Shown here: in pieces, positions 20,561 to 32,180 of the stretch
Numbering within the stretch: the stretch's first letter is position 1
Layout: each line of letters starts with the position of its first letter
NCBI GenBank assembly: GCA_015680685.1
Contig: MNCI01029592.1
Span: forward strand, 384,633 to 423,525
Origin: Gnetum montanum
Taxonomy: Eukaryota > Streptophyta > Gnetopsida > Gnetales > Gnetaceae
Direction: 5' to 3'
Length of the DNA stretch: 38,893 nucleotides
Notes under the pieces: model-generated
The model's database searches: none
The model's input: only the letters and a program-made list of their open reading frames with translations
What the model was told of the DNA's origin: nothing
Made by a program: the position numbers and the translations under genes

Positions 20561-22794
20561 TAAGTTGTATAAGGTTTCCAATACTAAAAAGATTTATTCT
20601 AATGATTTTTTTAATAAAGACTATATATGTTTCAGGTTATTGGTGTAGAATGTGCAAATTGATTTCCTTTTGTATTTTGATTATCTAATAGTCTTTTTAG
20701 TAATTCTCATTTTGCTATATATATGGTCTTGTACTAGATTTATTATCCTCTCTTAAGAATCCCTAAAAGAGGGTTCAAATTATGTAGAAATGTCTATGCA
20801 TGTAAAGGTTTTTTTGAATACTAATTTTTGAATTTAAAGTAATTTTATATAAAGTTCATAAAAATTCAATATTAGTGTTACATCATCTTGGCTACTTCTA
20901 CTTGTGAAAAGAATTCATGGTTGAAAATATAATTAATTAACTTATTTTTAAGAAGCTAATCTTAATTAGCATGATCATAGTAAACTACTATAAGGACACT
21001 GATGATTATTTAAATTCTTTACTATCATTTTTCTTAGTTACAGGCTTGTTATATAAATTCTATGATTACATTACTCTTACTCATAGCTCTCTTACATTAT
21101 AATAAAAGAATTTATTAATTCATTTAGCTTTTAGCTTTTATTTTAGTTTTCAAGTTTTATTTCTATATGTTAATATACTTGTTTATTTATTCAAATACAT
21201 TCTTAAAGATATGGTTTGGATAAATTGGGAGTTAGATTGAGTTAGGTCATTATGATAACGTTCTACAAAATTTTTGTATTAGATATATCTCCTAAGAAGC
21301 ATATAGTCCTTTAGGTCTAGTTTCAACATTCTTCACCATTCTCTCCATATCCTCCTTCCTTCTAATAATAATAATAATAATAAGCATTTTTACAGTATTT
21401 GCTTAATTAAGTTTTAGCTATTGGTATACACTATTCTCATTTGGATGTTCATGACCCTAGATGTCCTCTTTGTAACATGGAAGACTCATTGGTTCCTTGC
21501 TTTTTTACTTTTCCCCTTAGACAAAGTTCGTAGTCTTAGTGCAACTCATATTTACATGGTTTTAAGCCAAGGTTGGAGAAAATTTTATTTGTTGATACTT
21601 TTCAATGTCAAAGATTTTTTCTTCACTTAGAGTTGATTTCATTTGCTTATATTTTATGTAATTTGGAAATTTTGATGTAATGTGGTTCATTATAGATATT
21701 TTTCAAGTATTTTTCTCCATTTGTCATGTCAAGGTTACATCATTTAATAGCTCATGCTTTATCTACAACACTAAATATATCTCTATTAAATTCTTTCCTA
21801 TTCTTACCTTAGAGAAAAGGTATTTTACAATTGGTCTTAAGGATCAACACCTAAAATAACATTCCAAAATTTGTTAGGCCTTTCATTTTTTGTTTTGAGA
21901 TTTAATCTCTCTTGGGTGCTCCTTTATAGTTGTACTCTAAATTTTTTCTTTCAAATACATTTTATATTAGGGGAATAACACCTTCATTAATTTTATTGAA
22001 AACATAAGGAATTTTGTCTAGTTAATAGAGTGAGGTAGTTATCTAGAGTTAGATTTCCTCTAACCCATTAGTTGGCATGTCATGCCACTTGCATGTCTAT
22101 TACTAGCTAAGTTGCCCAGTTTCATGTTTATGACTACCTATGCTTGGCTTACTTTATTTGAAATTTTTAATTTACATTTTTGAAGTTTTTTTCGTTTCAC
22201 AATTGAAAAAATAAAAATATGTAGCTTAAATAAATATATAAAAATCTATATTAGTGATATGGAAAAAACTAAATTAAGATTGAAATCTTTTGATTTTTTT
22301 AAAATAATAATATTAATATGAAAAAATTATTTGAAAACCTAAAATTTTTTAAGTTTAAGTTTCATCACTATGCTTTTTAGTATAATATGCATAAGTAGTC
22401 ATAAAATCTATATTCAAATTTAAATAAGAGTAATGCACTTCTAAATTTGAATGAGAGTAAGGGTGATGTTGATAAAGTGAAGTGATCAAGAAAAGTTAGC
22501 ACCAATAAAATGTGTTAGAGGATATCAATCTATTTTAATCAACTCATTTCATGGTGTGATTAAGGGACCATTACTTGCAGTGATGGTGAAGTGCTCGTTT
22601 CTTAAGTCAAAGACCTAGGTCCACTCAAAGTGGTTAAAATTTTCCTCATCCATCAACCCTATGGATCCTATTTTGATAGGATAAACATTATGGCTCTAAG
22701 TGACAATCCTTTATTTTTGGAAGTGATTATTAATGCATAGATTATTTGAAATCTCAATGCTTACTTAGTTGGAGTGTGCATCATTGGGCCACAT
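20561..22794. other. Very AT-rich DNA without a recognisable gene
   Basis: No ORF or motif can be supported on either strand; the 69-codon ORF at 21421-21630 resembles nothing I know. A (TAA)n microsatellite of about six units sits near 21362-21382. The final 100 bases lead up to the LTR of element E. Confidence 0.45.
21362..21382 (+). repeat. (TAA)n microsatellite
   Basis: About six to seven consecutive TAA units following TTCTAATAA. Confidence 0.8.
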
Positions 22795-23596
22795 TGATGG
22801 GATGCCATTAACGTGACCTTGTAGATGGGATCTTGTCAACATAGGGTTAGCCTCGTCAATAGGACCCTATCACTGTGGCACCCTATCGATGCCTATAAAT
22901 GTGCGTATACCCATCAAATTTATTACAATTCTTCCATTAGTTGTAGCAAAGCTCTTGTAGTTTTTTTTCTCCATACTTAGAATATTTTTTAAGTGCCCAC
23001 AATAGGAGTCAAGGAAGTGTAGGAATCTTTATTTGAGCACTAATGTACTTGAGTACCTAAATGTGAAAGATAATAAAGATGAGCTTTTCTAATCAAACCT
23101 TGACTCACTTGGAATAGATCAATGTTTTCTTTGCATTTATTATTCATGCACTTTACTTTAATAAATTTTAATTAAGTAATCAATATTGATTAAACAACAA
23201 ACATGCGTATGACCACTTCGAGCATACATTATGCTTAGTAATCCCAGTAGTGCCTAACGCTTGGTAACCCAATAGTGTTGCAACATGTTTAGGATGTGTA
23301 TGGAAAGTGGAAATGGATTCTTATGTTACAATTAGTTAAGTGTTATATTAATTATTTCCAGCACTTAGGCAAATCTAGTGAAAAAGATAAAATGATAAAA
23401 ATCATGTGCCTTAATGACACTTAACCATACCTTTGCATTTCACAAGTGAAACTGGAAATATAACAATCATGTCCTTGATATTCACATCCTAGACCTAGTG
23501 TACTTAGAGAGCCAAAGTCTATGGAATTTGACTAGATCACTTAGTGAACACTAGTGAGTCATATGATTGGGTGTAGGGACTACTCGTTGCTCATCA
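22795..23596 (+). mobile_element. 5' LTR of element E (Athila/Tat-type)
   Basis: The right end, GCTCATCA, is firm because a PBS follows at once. The left end is proposed at TGATGGGATGCC (22795), by analogy with the TGATGA/TGATAA starts of the other LTRs and the spacing to the TATA box (TATAAAT near 22887). AATAAA lies at 23072-23077, and paired TTAGTAATCC / TTGGTAACCC motifs near 23230-23270 match the other family members. No second E LTR was found in the window. Confidence 0.7.
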
Positions 23597-23615
23597 TTGG
23601 TGTTGTTGCCAAGGA
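23597..23615 (+). other. PBS of element E (tRNA-Asp type)
   Basis: TTGGTGTTGTTGCCAAGGA follows the LTR end. Against TGGCGCCGTTGCCGGGGA all differences are transitions. Confidence 0.85.
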
Positions 23616-23799
23616 TTTTAGTTAGCTACATGTGCTATCTAGGAGTTAGTGAAATTATTTACAAACATTCTAACAAACCTTAAAGTCACAATCATTCAAA
23701 GTAATAATACTAGTGAGAGCACACTAATTTCTCTTCAAATGAAAATTTCTTCTTCTCACAGGGTTATTTCTTTGCTATTTTTCAAGCATACACCCAATC

Positions 23800-25447
23800 A
23801 ATAAAGACATGGAGAGTAAATCCAGCTAGTGCCCCAACAATGCAAAGTTTTATATACTCATCTTGATGAGTATGTGTTAAATTTCACCTTCATCCTACAT
23901 TAGGATGAATAGCTATGGTGGAGGAACATGAAAGGCAACATTGTGTTGCCAACTTATTAATTAGTTTCATTGATGCTACTCCAAACTCTTATGAGGTTGG
24001 GCACCCAAGGGCTTAATGTTGAATATGTTGTGTAGGACCATGACTATCAGGACTATTGTCCAACTGAGGCATAATGCAAAAGAGATCAACAATAGGAGAG
24101 ATGTTATGAAACATTGAAGGAGAAATAGTTCAATAACCCCTTATTCCTGCTAAGCCAAAAAAGAAGGAGAGGATCCCTTTTTGGGGGGTTCTCAATTCAC
24201 TAACTCTTGTTCCTTTAGCTTTGATGAAGGGGGCTTGAACTAGTATTTACAATCCACTGTAAATAATCTTTGTTTAGGCAAGAACAAGTTCCATGATCAT
24301 GGGGGCTTCAAAGGTGAGAGTCAAGGTAGGAACATGGATAGACATGATGATCATGGCCATGAGTGAAGAAGAGAGGGTAGCAAGTACCATGTGCGTGTTG
24401 GCTCTCCTCCCTCCTCTTCACCTTTGACATGCTTATCCTCTTCCTCCTATAACTCTAACCAAATTTATAGAGGACATGATCATGATGGAGGTAACCAGTA
24501 GGATATAGATGATCATAGGGCCCACTAGACTAATAGAGACTAGGGGCATGGGTAATCAAGGGAGGCCCACCACCATGAAAGAAGGGACAACATAGGACAT
24601 CATGGGCATCATGGTCATCATAGAGGCTATGATCATGATGAGCCTTTGCTTAGAACAAGAAAAATGTTGAACATTGTAAAAAATGTGAGAATCCCAATGA
24701 GGCATTTGAAAGATAGTAGAATCAAATGGTTGGATATGAACAATATCCCCAAGTTTGAAGCGGGATACAACTTAGATTCACAGAATCATCTTCAAACCTT
24801 TCACAATGCATGTGCCTTCTAGAACATCAAAAATGAATGGTAAAATTTTATTCCCTTAAACACCCATTAAAGAAGCTAAAAGCCAGTACTGGTCCTTGGA
24901 ACTAGAATCAATCAAAATTTTGAGTATGATGCTTAAGTTCTTCAACAACAAGTATCAAGCATACTCCCAAGTATCCAATCTAAGAAAGAAAATCCAAGGT
25001 TGGAATACATGAACCTTTTGATGTAGCCATGGACAGGCACTATTCTCTCTTACATAGATGTCTTAGCCATGGTTATCCTCAAGGGGAGTAGCTCTACGAT
25101 ATCATAAATGGGATCCAAATAGGAATGAGAAGAACTATTAGGATCTAAGCTCAATGGAGAATTTTAAAATATAGAGTCCATTAGATCTAAAGGATGATAG
25201 AGCAAGTTGCCAAAGAAGAAGGAGAGCTGAGAAAAAGGAAAAGTGCAGAAGAGTATAACTGGGATGCTTCCATCTGAAAAATAGAGGTTCAATTTTGTGA
25301 CAATGAGGAGGAGGTACCACTTGATAAAGTGGTGCAGTGAAAGACCTTATTGATTCAAAAGTCTATTTTCAAAATTTCAGCTAAGACAAACAAAATGTTG
25401 GACTCTTTGGATGAGAAGTTCCAAACTGCTATGAAAATAAGAGAAAA
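23800..25447 (+). pseudogene. gag relic of element E, with a His/Asp-rich linker
   Basis: The gag region of E runs in broken frames from about 23800. An N-terminal arm with a Ser-rich stretch (SPPSSSPLTCLSSSSYNSN, about 24390-24460) is followed by a His/Asp/Gly-rich linker (GHHGHHGHHRGYDHDEP, about 24595-24650). Then comes the capsid-like core IPKFEAGYNLDSQNHLQ (24750-24800), which corresponds to IPKFRVGYNSDPQHHLQ in C. HYSLLHRCLSHGYPQGE lies near 25040-25090. The last part, LIQKSIFKISAKTNKMLDSLDEKFQ near 25350-25430, looks like a coiled coil and runs directly into the 23-bp repeat array. Many stops and frameshifts mark it as dead. Confidence 0.7.
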
Positions 25448-27316
25448 TGATTCTTTGAGATACCAAAAAAATGGTTCTTCAAGATACTAGAAAAAGGTTC
25501 TTCAAGATACCAAAAAATGGTTTTTCAAGATACCCAAAAAAAATTCTTCAAGATATCAAAAAAATGCTTCTTCAAGATACCAGAAAATGGTTCTTCGAAT
25601 AACATTAAATAGTTCTTAAAGATACTAGAAAAACATTCTTTGAGATATTAGAAATTGATTTTTAGAGATACCAAAAAAGATATTCCTAGATAAATGTACA
25701 TGATTCAACTACTAGAAAATAGTCTTTTGAGATACCATAAAATTGATTCTTAGAGATACTAGAAAAGGTTCTTCAACATATCAAAAAATGGTGCATCGAG
25801 ATACTAGAAAAAGGTTCTTCAAGATATAAGCAAATGATTCTTCAAGATACTAGAAAAAAAATTATTTAAAATAATAAAAAATGGTTCTTCAAATAATAGC
25901 AAATGATTTTTTCAAGATACTAGAAAAAGATTCTTTGAAATACAAGAAAAATAGTTTTTTGAGATACCAGAAAAAGGTTCTTCGAGACACCAAAAAAAGG
26001 TTCTTTAAGAAAAAAAGTTTTCTAGTATCTTAAAGAATCATTTTTTCTAGTATTTTGAAGACCCATTTTCTAGTATCTCAAAGAATCATTTTCTAGTATC
26101 TTGAAGAACCTTTTTTTGGTATGCCAGAGAACCATTTTCTGATGTGTCAAAGAATTTTTTCTAATACTTTGAAAATAGCATACCATTTTTTGGCATCTCA
26201 AAGAATCATTTTCTAGTATCTCAATGAATCATTTTCTAATATCTTGAAGAATCATTTTTATGGTATCTCAAAGAACTTTTTTCTTATATCTAAAAGAACC
26301 TTTTTCTAGTATATTTTAGAATGGTTTTCTAGTATCTCAAAGAACCATTTACTAATATCTTAAAGAATCCTAATCTTGAAGAACTTTTTTCTAGTATCTT
26401 AAAGAACCTTTTCTTGTTATCTCAAAACAATTTTTTCTAGTATCTCAAAGAACCTTTTGTGGGTATGTCAGAGGATCATTTTCTGGTATCTAGAAAGAAC
26501 TATGTTTTGGTTGAAGAACTATTTTCTATTATCCTGAAGAACCATTTTCTAGTAGTTCTTTGAGATACCAAAAATTGATTCTTTGAGATATATAAAAAAA
26601 GGTTCTATCACATACTAGCAAAAAGGTTCTTTGAGATACCAAAAAATGGTTCTTCAAGACACTAGAAAAAGGTTATTTTAGGTACTAGTAAAATGGTTCT
26701 TCAAGATACCATAAAAATGATTCTTCAAGATACTAAAAAAAGGTTCTTTGATATACTAGAAAATGATTTTTTGAGATGCCAAAAAATGGCATGCTATTTT
26801 TAAGGTATTATAAAAGGTTCTTCAAAATATCAGTAAAAGGTTCTTCAAGTTACCAGAAAATGGTTCTTTGAGATACAAGAAAAATATTCTTTGATATACA
26901 AAAAAATGGTTCTTTTAGATATTAGTAAAAGGTTCTTCAAGATACTAGAAAATGTTTCTTCAAGGTACCAGAAAAAAGTTATTTGAAATACTATAATATG
27001 GTTCTTCAAGATACCAAAATGAAGTCTTTTGAGATACCAGATAAAGGTTCTTCTACATACCAAAAATGGTTTTTTGAGATACTAGAAAAATTTTCTTCAA
27101 GATACTTAAAAAAGTTTGTTCAAGATACTAGAAAAATGGTTGTTTGAGATACTAGAATTTTTTTTTTTTTTTTGAGATACCAGAAAATGGTTCTTCAAGA
27201 TGCTAGAAAAGGTTTCTTTGAGATACCATCAAAATGGTTATTCGAGATACTAGAAAAATATTCTTCAAAATACTAAAAAATAATTTTTTGAGATACCAAA
27301 AAATATTCTTTGAGGT
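25448..27316 (+). repeat. 23-bp satellite array with inverted central block
   Basis: About 80 units of a 23-25 bp motif, consensus GGTTCTTCAAGATACTAGAAA plus A-rich spacer, with a second variant TTCTTTGAGATACCAAAAAATG. Units run plus at about 25448-26015, minus at about 26016-26553 and plus again at about 26554-27316. The array starts inside the gag frame of element E, where C and F have only a short Lys/Gln-rich stretch. Because 23 is not a multiple of three, the translated peptide repeats every 23 residues. ORFs inside it, such as one on the minus strand at 26845-27063, are repeat artefacts. Confidence 0.85.
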
Positions 27317-27319
27317 GTC

Positions 27320-28284
27320 TCTTATTGAGCAAGGGAGTGCTCAATACTCAAAAGTTTCAAAAGAGGAAACCAAGAGCTTTTTCAAAAAGACCAAGAGATG
27401 TTCATAATTCAAGATGGTACATGTTATTGATTAAGAAGAGTTCTTACCTCATAGATTATGGGAGGTAAAAGATTAAGGCCAAAAAAGTGGCAAGGATTAA
27501 AGGGCTTCTTCAAGAAGGATCAAGATCATCACTAGAGGGTATGATATTCATTCTTTGTGTAATTGTTCTATACTTTATAATAAGGAAAATAAGATTATTT
27601 GTCAAGTTAAGGCTATATCATGAGAGAGAGGGAAGAATGATTACTTGGGTGATTAATCTAAGTTCAAGCCATGGGGGAGAGTTTACCTTTTGAGTTGGTA
27701 CCTTCAAAGTGGGTTGTAAAATCTATTAATGATTCCTTGAAAGAGAAGAAACCATTGGAGTTGAAGACTCCTATGTGAAATCTTGAAGCTTTAAACTTTG
27801 ATGAGAGTAGAGAACCATATGTTAAAGATCAAGTTGAACCAAAGATGGATAAGAGAATCCATGAAGAGGTAAGTGAGTCTAAGATTTACCTTGTAGATGA
27901 TAGTAATGTCTCTTATGTAAAACCTAGTGTGCTGGATTCTAGTTTTTCACTTTAGCTTAGTAGTCATTTATTCCATTATGATGGTGAGCATCATGATCAT
28001 TGTGGTGATTGTGATGAAGTTTTAAGTTATGTTGTACATAATGGAAGCAATGTAAATTTGGATGTCAATGTTAGTAAGAGCAAGACTAACAATGGTAATT
28101 TTCTTGATGATTATGGCTATACTAGTAGTTATTATGAGAAGATCATTATTGCTATTGATGTAGACATTGATAGTGATGAAATTGATTGTCTTGGCTATAA
28201 AATGGATGGACATCATGAAGGTAATCTACATTATGATTTTGATGATGGAGAAAAAGTACAAGACTTTCTAATGCCAAGATAAAG
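27320..28284 (+). pseudogene. Unidentified coding relic with an Asp-rich segment
   Basis: Several plus-strand stretches stay open: 27487-27693 (KGLLQEGSRSSLEG start), a segment near 27690-27960 with NEV- and KPLELKTPM-like phrases, and 28058-28282, which is very acidic (IDVDIDSDEIDCLGYKMDGH). Few stops separate them, so a longer protein probably existed. I do not recognise it. It lies between the satellite array and a chromovirus integrase end, so it may be the distal gag of E, or part of element I. A G-rich phrase, CATGGGGGAGAG, near 27669 resembles the noncoding-block motifs of C and G. Confidence 0.35.
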
Positions 28285-28990
28285 AATGTTGAGTTTTTAC
28301 ATGATAAGGCTTTTCATGTTGCTATTGATAAAAGCTCATTTGAGGAGAACTATGGGTTTTGTCCAAAGATAGTGGATACTTTGAAGAGTTTTAATGGTGA
28401 AGCTTAACTTAGTGCTAATTTTTTGTAAGAGATGAGGAGTCTTCATGTACAAGTAAAATCAAATCTTGAGAAGAAGGTTGAAGAGAGCGTCCTTAAGAGA
28501 AATGACAGTAAGTAGAAGCCTAAATTTGTTATTGGTGACTTAGTTTAGGTGCAATTGAAGAAGAAGAAGTTGAGAAATATTAACTTCTTCAAATTGAAAG
28601 CCAAGAAGATGGAGCCTTTCAAAATCAAGGCTAAGATTAATGATAATGCTTTTGAGATTGATTTACCAAAATATTTTGGTATGTATTTTGTATTTAATGT
28701 TTTAGATCTTCTACATTATCATGGACCAGCTGATGAGGACACCATACAGAGAAGCATTGATGAGTTAAAGGGGAGTATTAAGTAGTCGAAGCCTTCAATG
28801 AGGAGGAAGATAATCATACTCAAGCAAAGAAAATATTCTAGCACTTGAGAAGTCAAGAGGCATGAGTACTTGATCCATTGGGAGGATCAGTTCATATATG
28901 ATACTATATGGATCCATGAGATCAAACTTCATGAATGGAAAATCACTTTAACCCTGACTCCCTTGTTTACCTTAGTTCAATTTTGAAGGG
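28285..28990 (+). pseudogene. Integrase C-terminal and chromodomain-like relic of element I
   Basis: The plus strand reads DKAFHVAIDKSSFEENYGF (28300-28360), VKSNLEKKVEESVLKRND (28452-28508), KIKAKINDNAFEIDLPKYFG (28620-28680) and FVFNVLDLLHYHGPADED (28688-28742). The proteins match D closely in order and sequence. A segment RHEYLIHWEDQFIYDTIWI (28858-28920) resembles a chromodomain, as expected at the end of chromoviral integrases. A 78-codon ORF at 28549-28785 is the longest intact part. RT, RNase H and the integrase core are missing. Confidence 0.75.
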
Positions 28991-30040
28991 TTGGAGAAAT
29001 AGTGAAGGGATAGCTCTTTCGATCCCCTTGTTATACCCAACATGAATGTTTTGTAAGTTTCACTCTTGAAGAAGATGTAGATGAGTGTGTCATGTTAGTA
29101 GGTGTTGTCTTATGTTAACCATGTTGCTGATGACTCCTAGATGTTTTGGCATGTTTGAGGGTGTTTTGGATTCATTTTGATGAGTTTAGAAGGTTCTAAA
29201 TCTATGGGAGATTTTTTAGAGACATCTAAAGGTTCCACACATTAAAATAAGAATTTTTTTATTTACCCTTGGTAGGTTAGATGTTCCACCAAAAACTAAT
29301 ACATCTCAACTATGCATGCAACATCTTAGGCAAGATGTCTTACTAGAACTTAAGCTATGTTGGGTCGAGTAGAGTTGTCTTGGAAAAATAGTAAATATCT
29401 CGACTAAGAGCAAGGTTTCATAAGAGACATCTTAGCAATATTTGAAATGATCCATATGGATGGGGAGACTTCCAAAAACACTCATCCCTATCTAAAAAAT
29501 AGTTTGAATGCAATGGAAAAATATGGAAATAGTTATGTAGAAGGTGAGAAGACTTGGAAAACATCTAGAAAATCTCAGAATGTGTTAAGGAAAGGTTTCT
29601 AGGATTCTTATCTCCTTGTTTTATGTTGATATTGATTTATTCATCATTGTTAATGGGAGGATTAGTGAGAGAAAATGCTCTTGAGAGAAGAGAGTTGAAC
29701 AAGAGAGTGGGTGAGCACATTGGGTGAGTGCAATTGGTGATTGTAGCTCCAAGATCAACTTGTGATGTGTTGGTCTATGTATTCTATCCTCTTGTATCTT
29801 ACTTGTGAGTTGAGATCTTAGTCCCATGTTATGGGAGAGATTCTCTATTAGTTGTGTTTTGCATTGAGAACAGCCATTATGTGGTTGTAGAGCCTCATTC
29901 TCTACAAGATCGGTTAATCATAACATGTTTTGGATGTTGTGGGTTTTGTGAATCTTGTTTTAATCTTATATTAAATTACTTAAAGATAGCTAGTTTTCTT
30001 ATTTTCTAAAAAACAATTTGTCTTGAAATATTATCTATAT
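28991..30040 (+). mobile_element. Presumed 3' LTR region of element I
   Basis: Noncoding DNA directly after the integrase relic. It has AGACATCT-type words (29214, 29325, 29425) like the matching place in D, and a gag-leader-like purine stretch, GAGAGAAAATGCTCTTGAGAG, near 29668. Exact LTR ends and a target duplication could not be set. The minus-strand ORF at 29621-29827 has no support. Confidence 0.4.
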
Positions 30041-30059
30041 TTAGTATTAGGAAGATGAT

Positions 30060-32180
30060 TTATTATTGGAGTGAGCCTACTCTAGCAAAGAACCACCATC
30101 ATCCATCCAACTTTTCCTTCATGAGAGACATCTGGCACTATCAAATACATCAATTACAAGCCTTCCATGATGTCTACACCTTGCAAAAATATCAAAAGTA
30201 AGTGGAAAAATCTTAGCTCTTTCCTAGGACACTAATAGAAGAAGCTAAAAGGTGATATAGATCATTAGAACTAGATTCAATCCACTGATGGTCAACAATG
30301 CTTGAGTTGTTCGATGAAAAATACCAAACCTATAAAAGAGTGTCCAACCTAAGAAAAAAATCCAAGGATGGAAGCAAGAAAATCATGAATACTTGGATGT
30401 ATCCTTGGATAGATACTATTCTCTACTACATATATGTTTAGGCCATGGTTTTTCTCAAAAAGAGTAGCTTCTACACATCATAGATGGGATTTGTAAGAAA
30501 ACAAGGAAGACCCTTGGGATCTATGCTCAAGGACTATTATCAAAATTGAGAACCCATCAAATACAAAGGCTAGTTGAATAGGTGGCAAAAGATATTCATA
30601 TTTATGATCAAGAAAAATAGGCAACTATTGACGATTTGATTTCACACAAAACCTTGCCAATTCAAAATTCTATCACTAAGATTGAAGGAAGGGTAGATAA
30701 GATGTGAAAGTTGATGAATAAAAAAGTTACAACTTGAAAATCATAGAGGAGAAGGTAAAGAAAAAAGGATTAAGTGATCAAAACAAGAATAAGAATAAGA
30801 AAAAATAAACAGATAATGACACTTATTGATCAAAGGGTTAAGTAGATATAGTAGAAGAGGTTACAGACTTAGATATAGAAGAGGAATATGGATGTAACAT
30901 CTACCAATATGAACATCGAAAGGGCTATTGCCTAATTATGTTACATCTATAAGAGTTTGGGGCTTTTTCTTTGAATCCTAAGTTTGTAGAAGAGAAAATG
31001 CCTAAGAAATTGCCTTATCCACAAGGTAATTATAGACAATATTAAAACTAACAATACTATCGTAGTGGGACTTCTTATCAACCTCAAGACTACTATCAAC
31101 CATAGTGGCAAAACCCATAGTCATGGGGGATTCCATCAACAAACCACTAATATTCCTATTACCAGCTAGATCCTTATGGATACTATGTTCAACAACATGT
31201 TTCTCCAAATGGTTCTACTTCCTCTACCTCAAATCACTACAACTACTCTCCTGAATATCATCAACCCACAACATCTACTATTGGATCATCATCTCATACC
31301 TTTTATCCTCCATAACATCCTCAACACTCTCATACTTCCCTCCATCATATGTCACCACCAATAATGTAGGAAGGATTAGCACCACAACCTCAATAGAAGA
31401 ATGCCACTTGTGCCATGAACATACAAGTAAATGATCATGTTAGTAGATCTTAGCAAAAGTCTCAAAAATTTCCTTTCTTTAGGAAAATTTTTCACACATG
31501 TGAATAAAACTAGTAGACCTACTAGATCATTAGAACTAGCACAAGGACAATCTAGTGCAACTCCCTTCCTCACAAAACCAATGTCTCCTAATCCTACACA
31601 AGAGCCAACAAGCATTACCACTTCAACACAAAACATGAAAGATGAACCTATCACTATGGATAGACAAAAAATCCCATGCACTACTAATAATGGTAAAGGG
31701 TGAAATTATGACTTGAAAGTTCAAAATGATAGCATGATCCCTATACCTATAACAAATTTAAGAAACAAGTGTGTATGCAAAACTAAGTCTCCATAATAGC
31801 CACTAAACCAAAAGACACCCAGTGGCTTGAAACCAAGAATACAAAATTATTCAAAAGATGCATAGAAACAACTAATTCACTTATTAGTTCTAGTTCTAAA
31901 AAAGTGAACCAAATAAATAACTTCAAAATAGACATCTTATGCTTTAACTATACACCAAAAGAAGATGTTAAACAAGGAGATCCAACAAATTAAAAATACA
32001 ACATATCAAGATCCTCTCAAAAGGAAATACCTTCAAGTCTCCAAATGATCAAAATAGGATTATCATCAATGTTAAATGTTTTACTTGGTAAAAAATTAAA
32101 TCATTAAAGATGATAAATCGAAAACTTATGGTGTATAATCAAGGGAATGTGCAATCCATTTTCTGAATTCTCACCCATGA
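30060..32180 (+). pseudogene. gag relic of element F, 5'-truncated
   Basis: Plus-strand counterpart of the gag in C. The first homology is near 30110-30180 (LQAFHDVYTLQK, matching LQYFHDVCTLEN in C). It continues with YRSLELDSIH near 30255, IQGWKQENHEYLD near 30355-30400, RYYSLLHICLGHGFSQKE near 30410-30470, a Lys-rich helix near 30700-30810, and SGTSYQPQDYYQP near 31065-31100. It ends in a Tyr/His/Pro/Ser-rich tail, with PTRSLELAQGQSSATPFL in the open stretch 31431-31703. LTR, PBS and the gag N-terminus are missing, and element I abuts the broken end. Stops and frameshifts are common. Confidence 0.72.

Noticed and set aside
20388-20688. Two overlapping plus-strand ORFs (86 and 92 codons)
   Set aside because: They lie on the ~90-bp tandem repeat and show no family resemblance.
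25448-27316. CRISPR array
   Set aside because: The units are contiguous without unique spacers, vary in sequence, change orientation, and lie in a plant retrotransposon.
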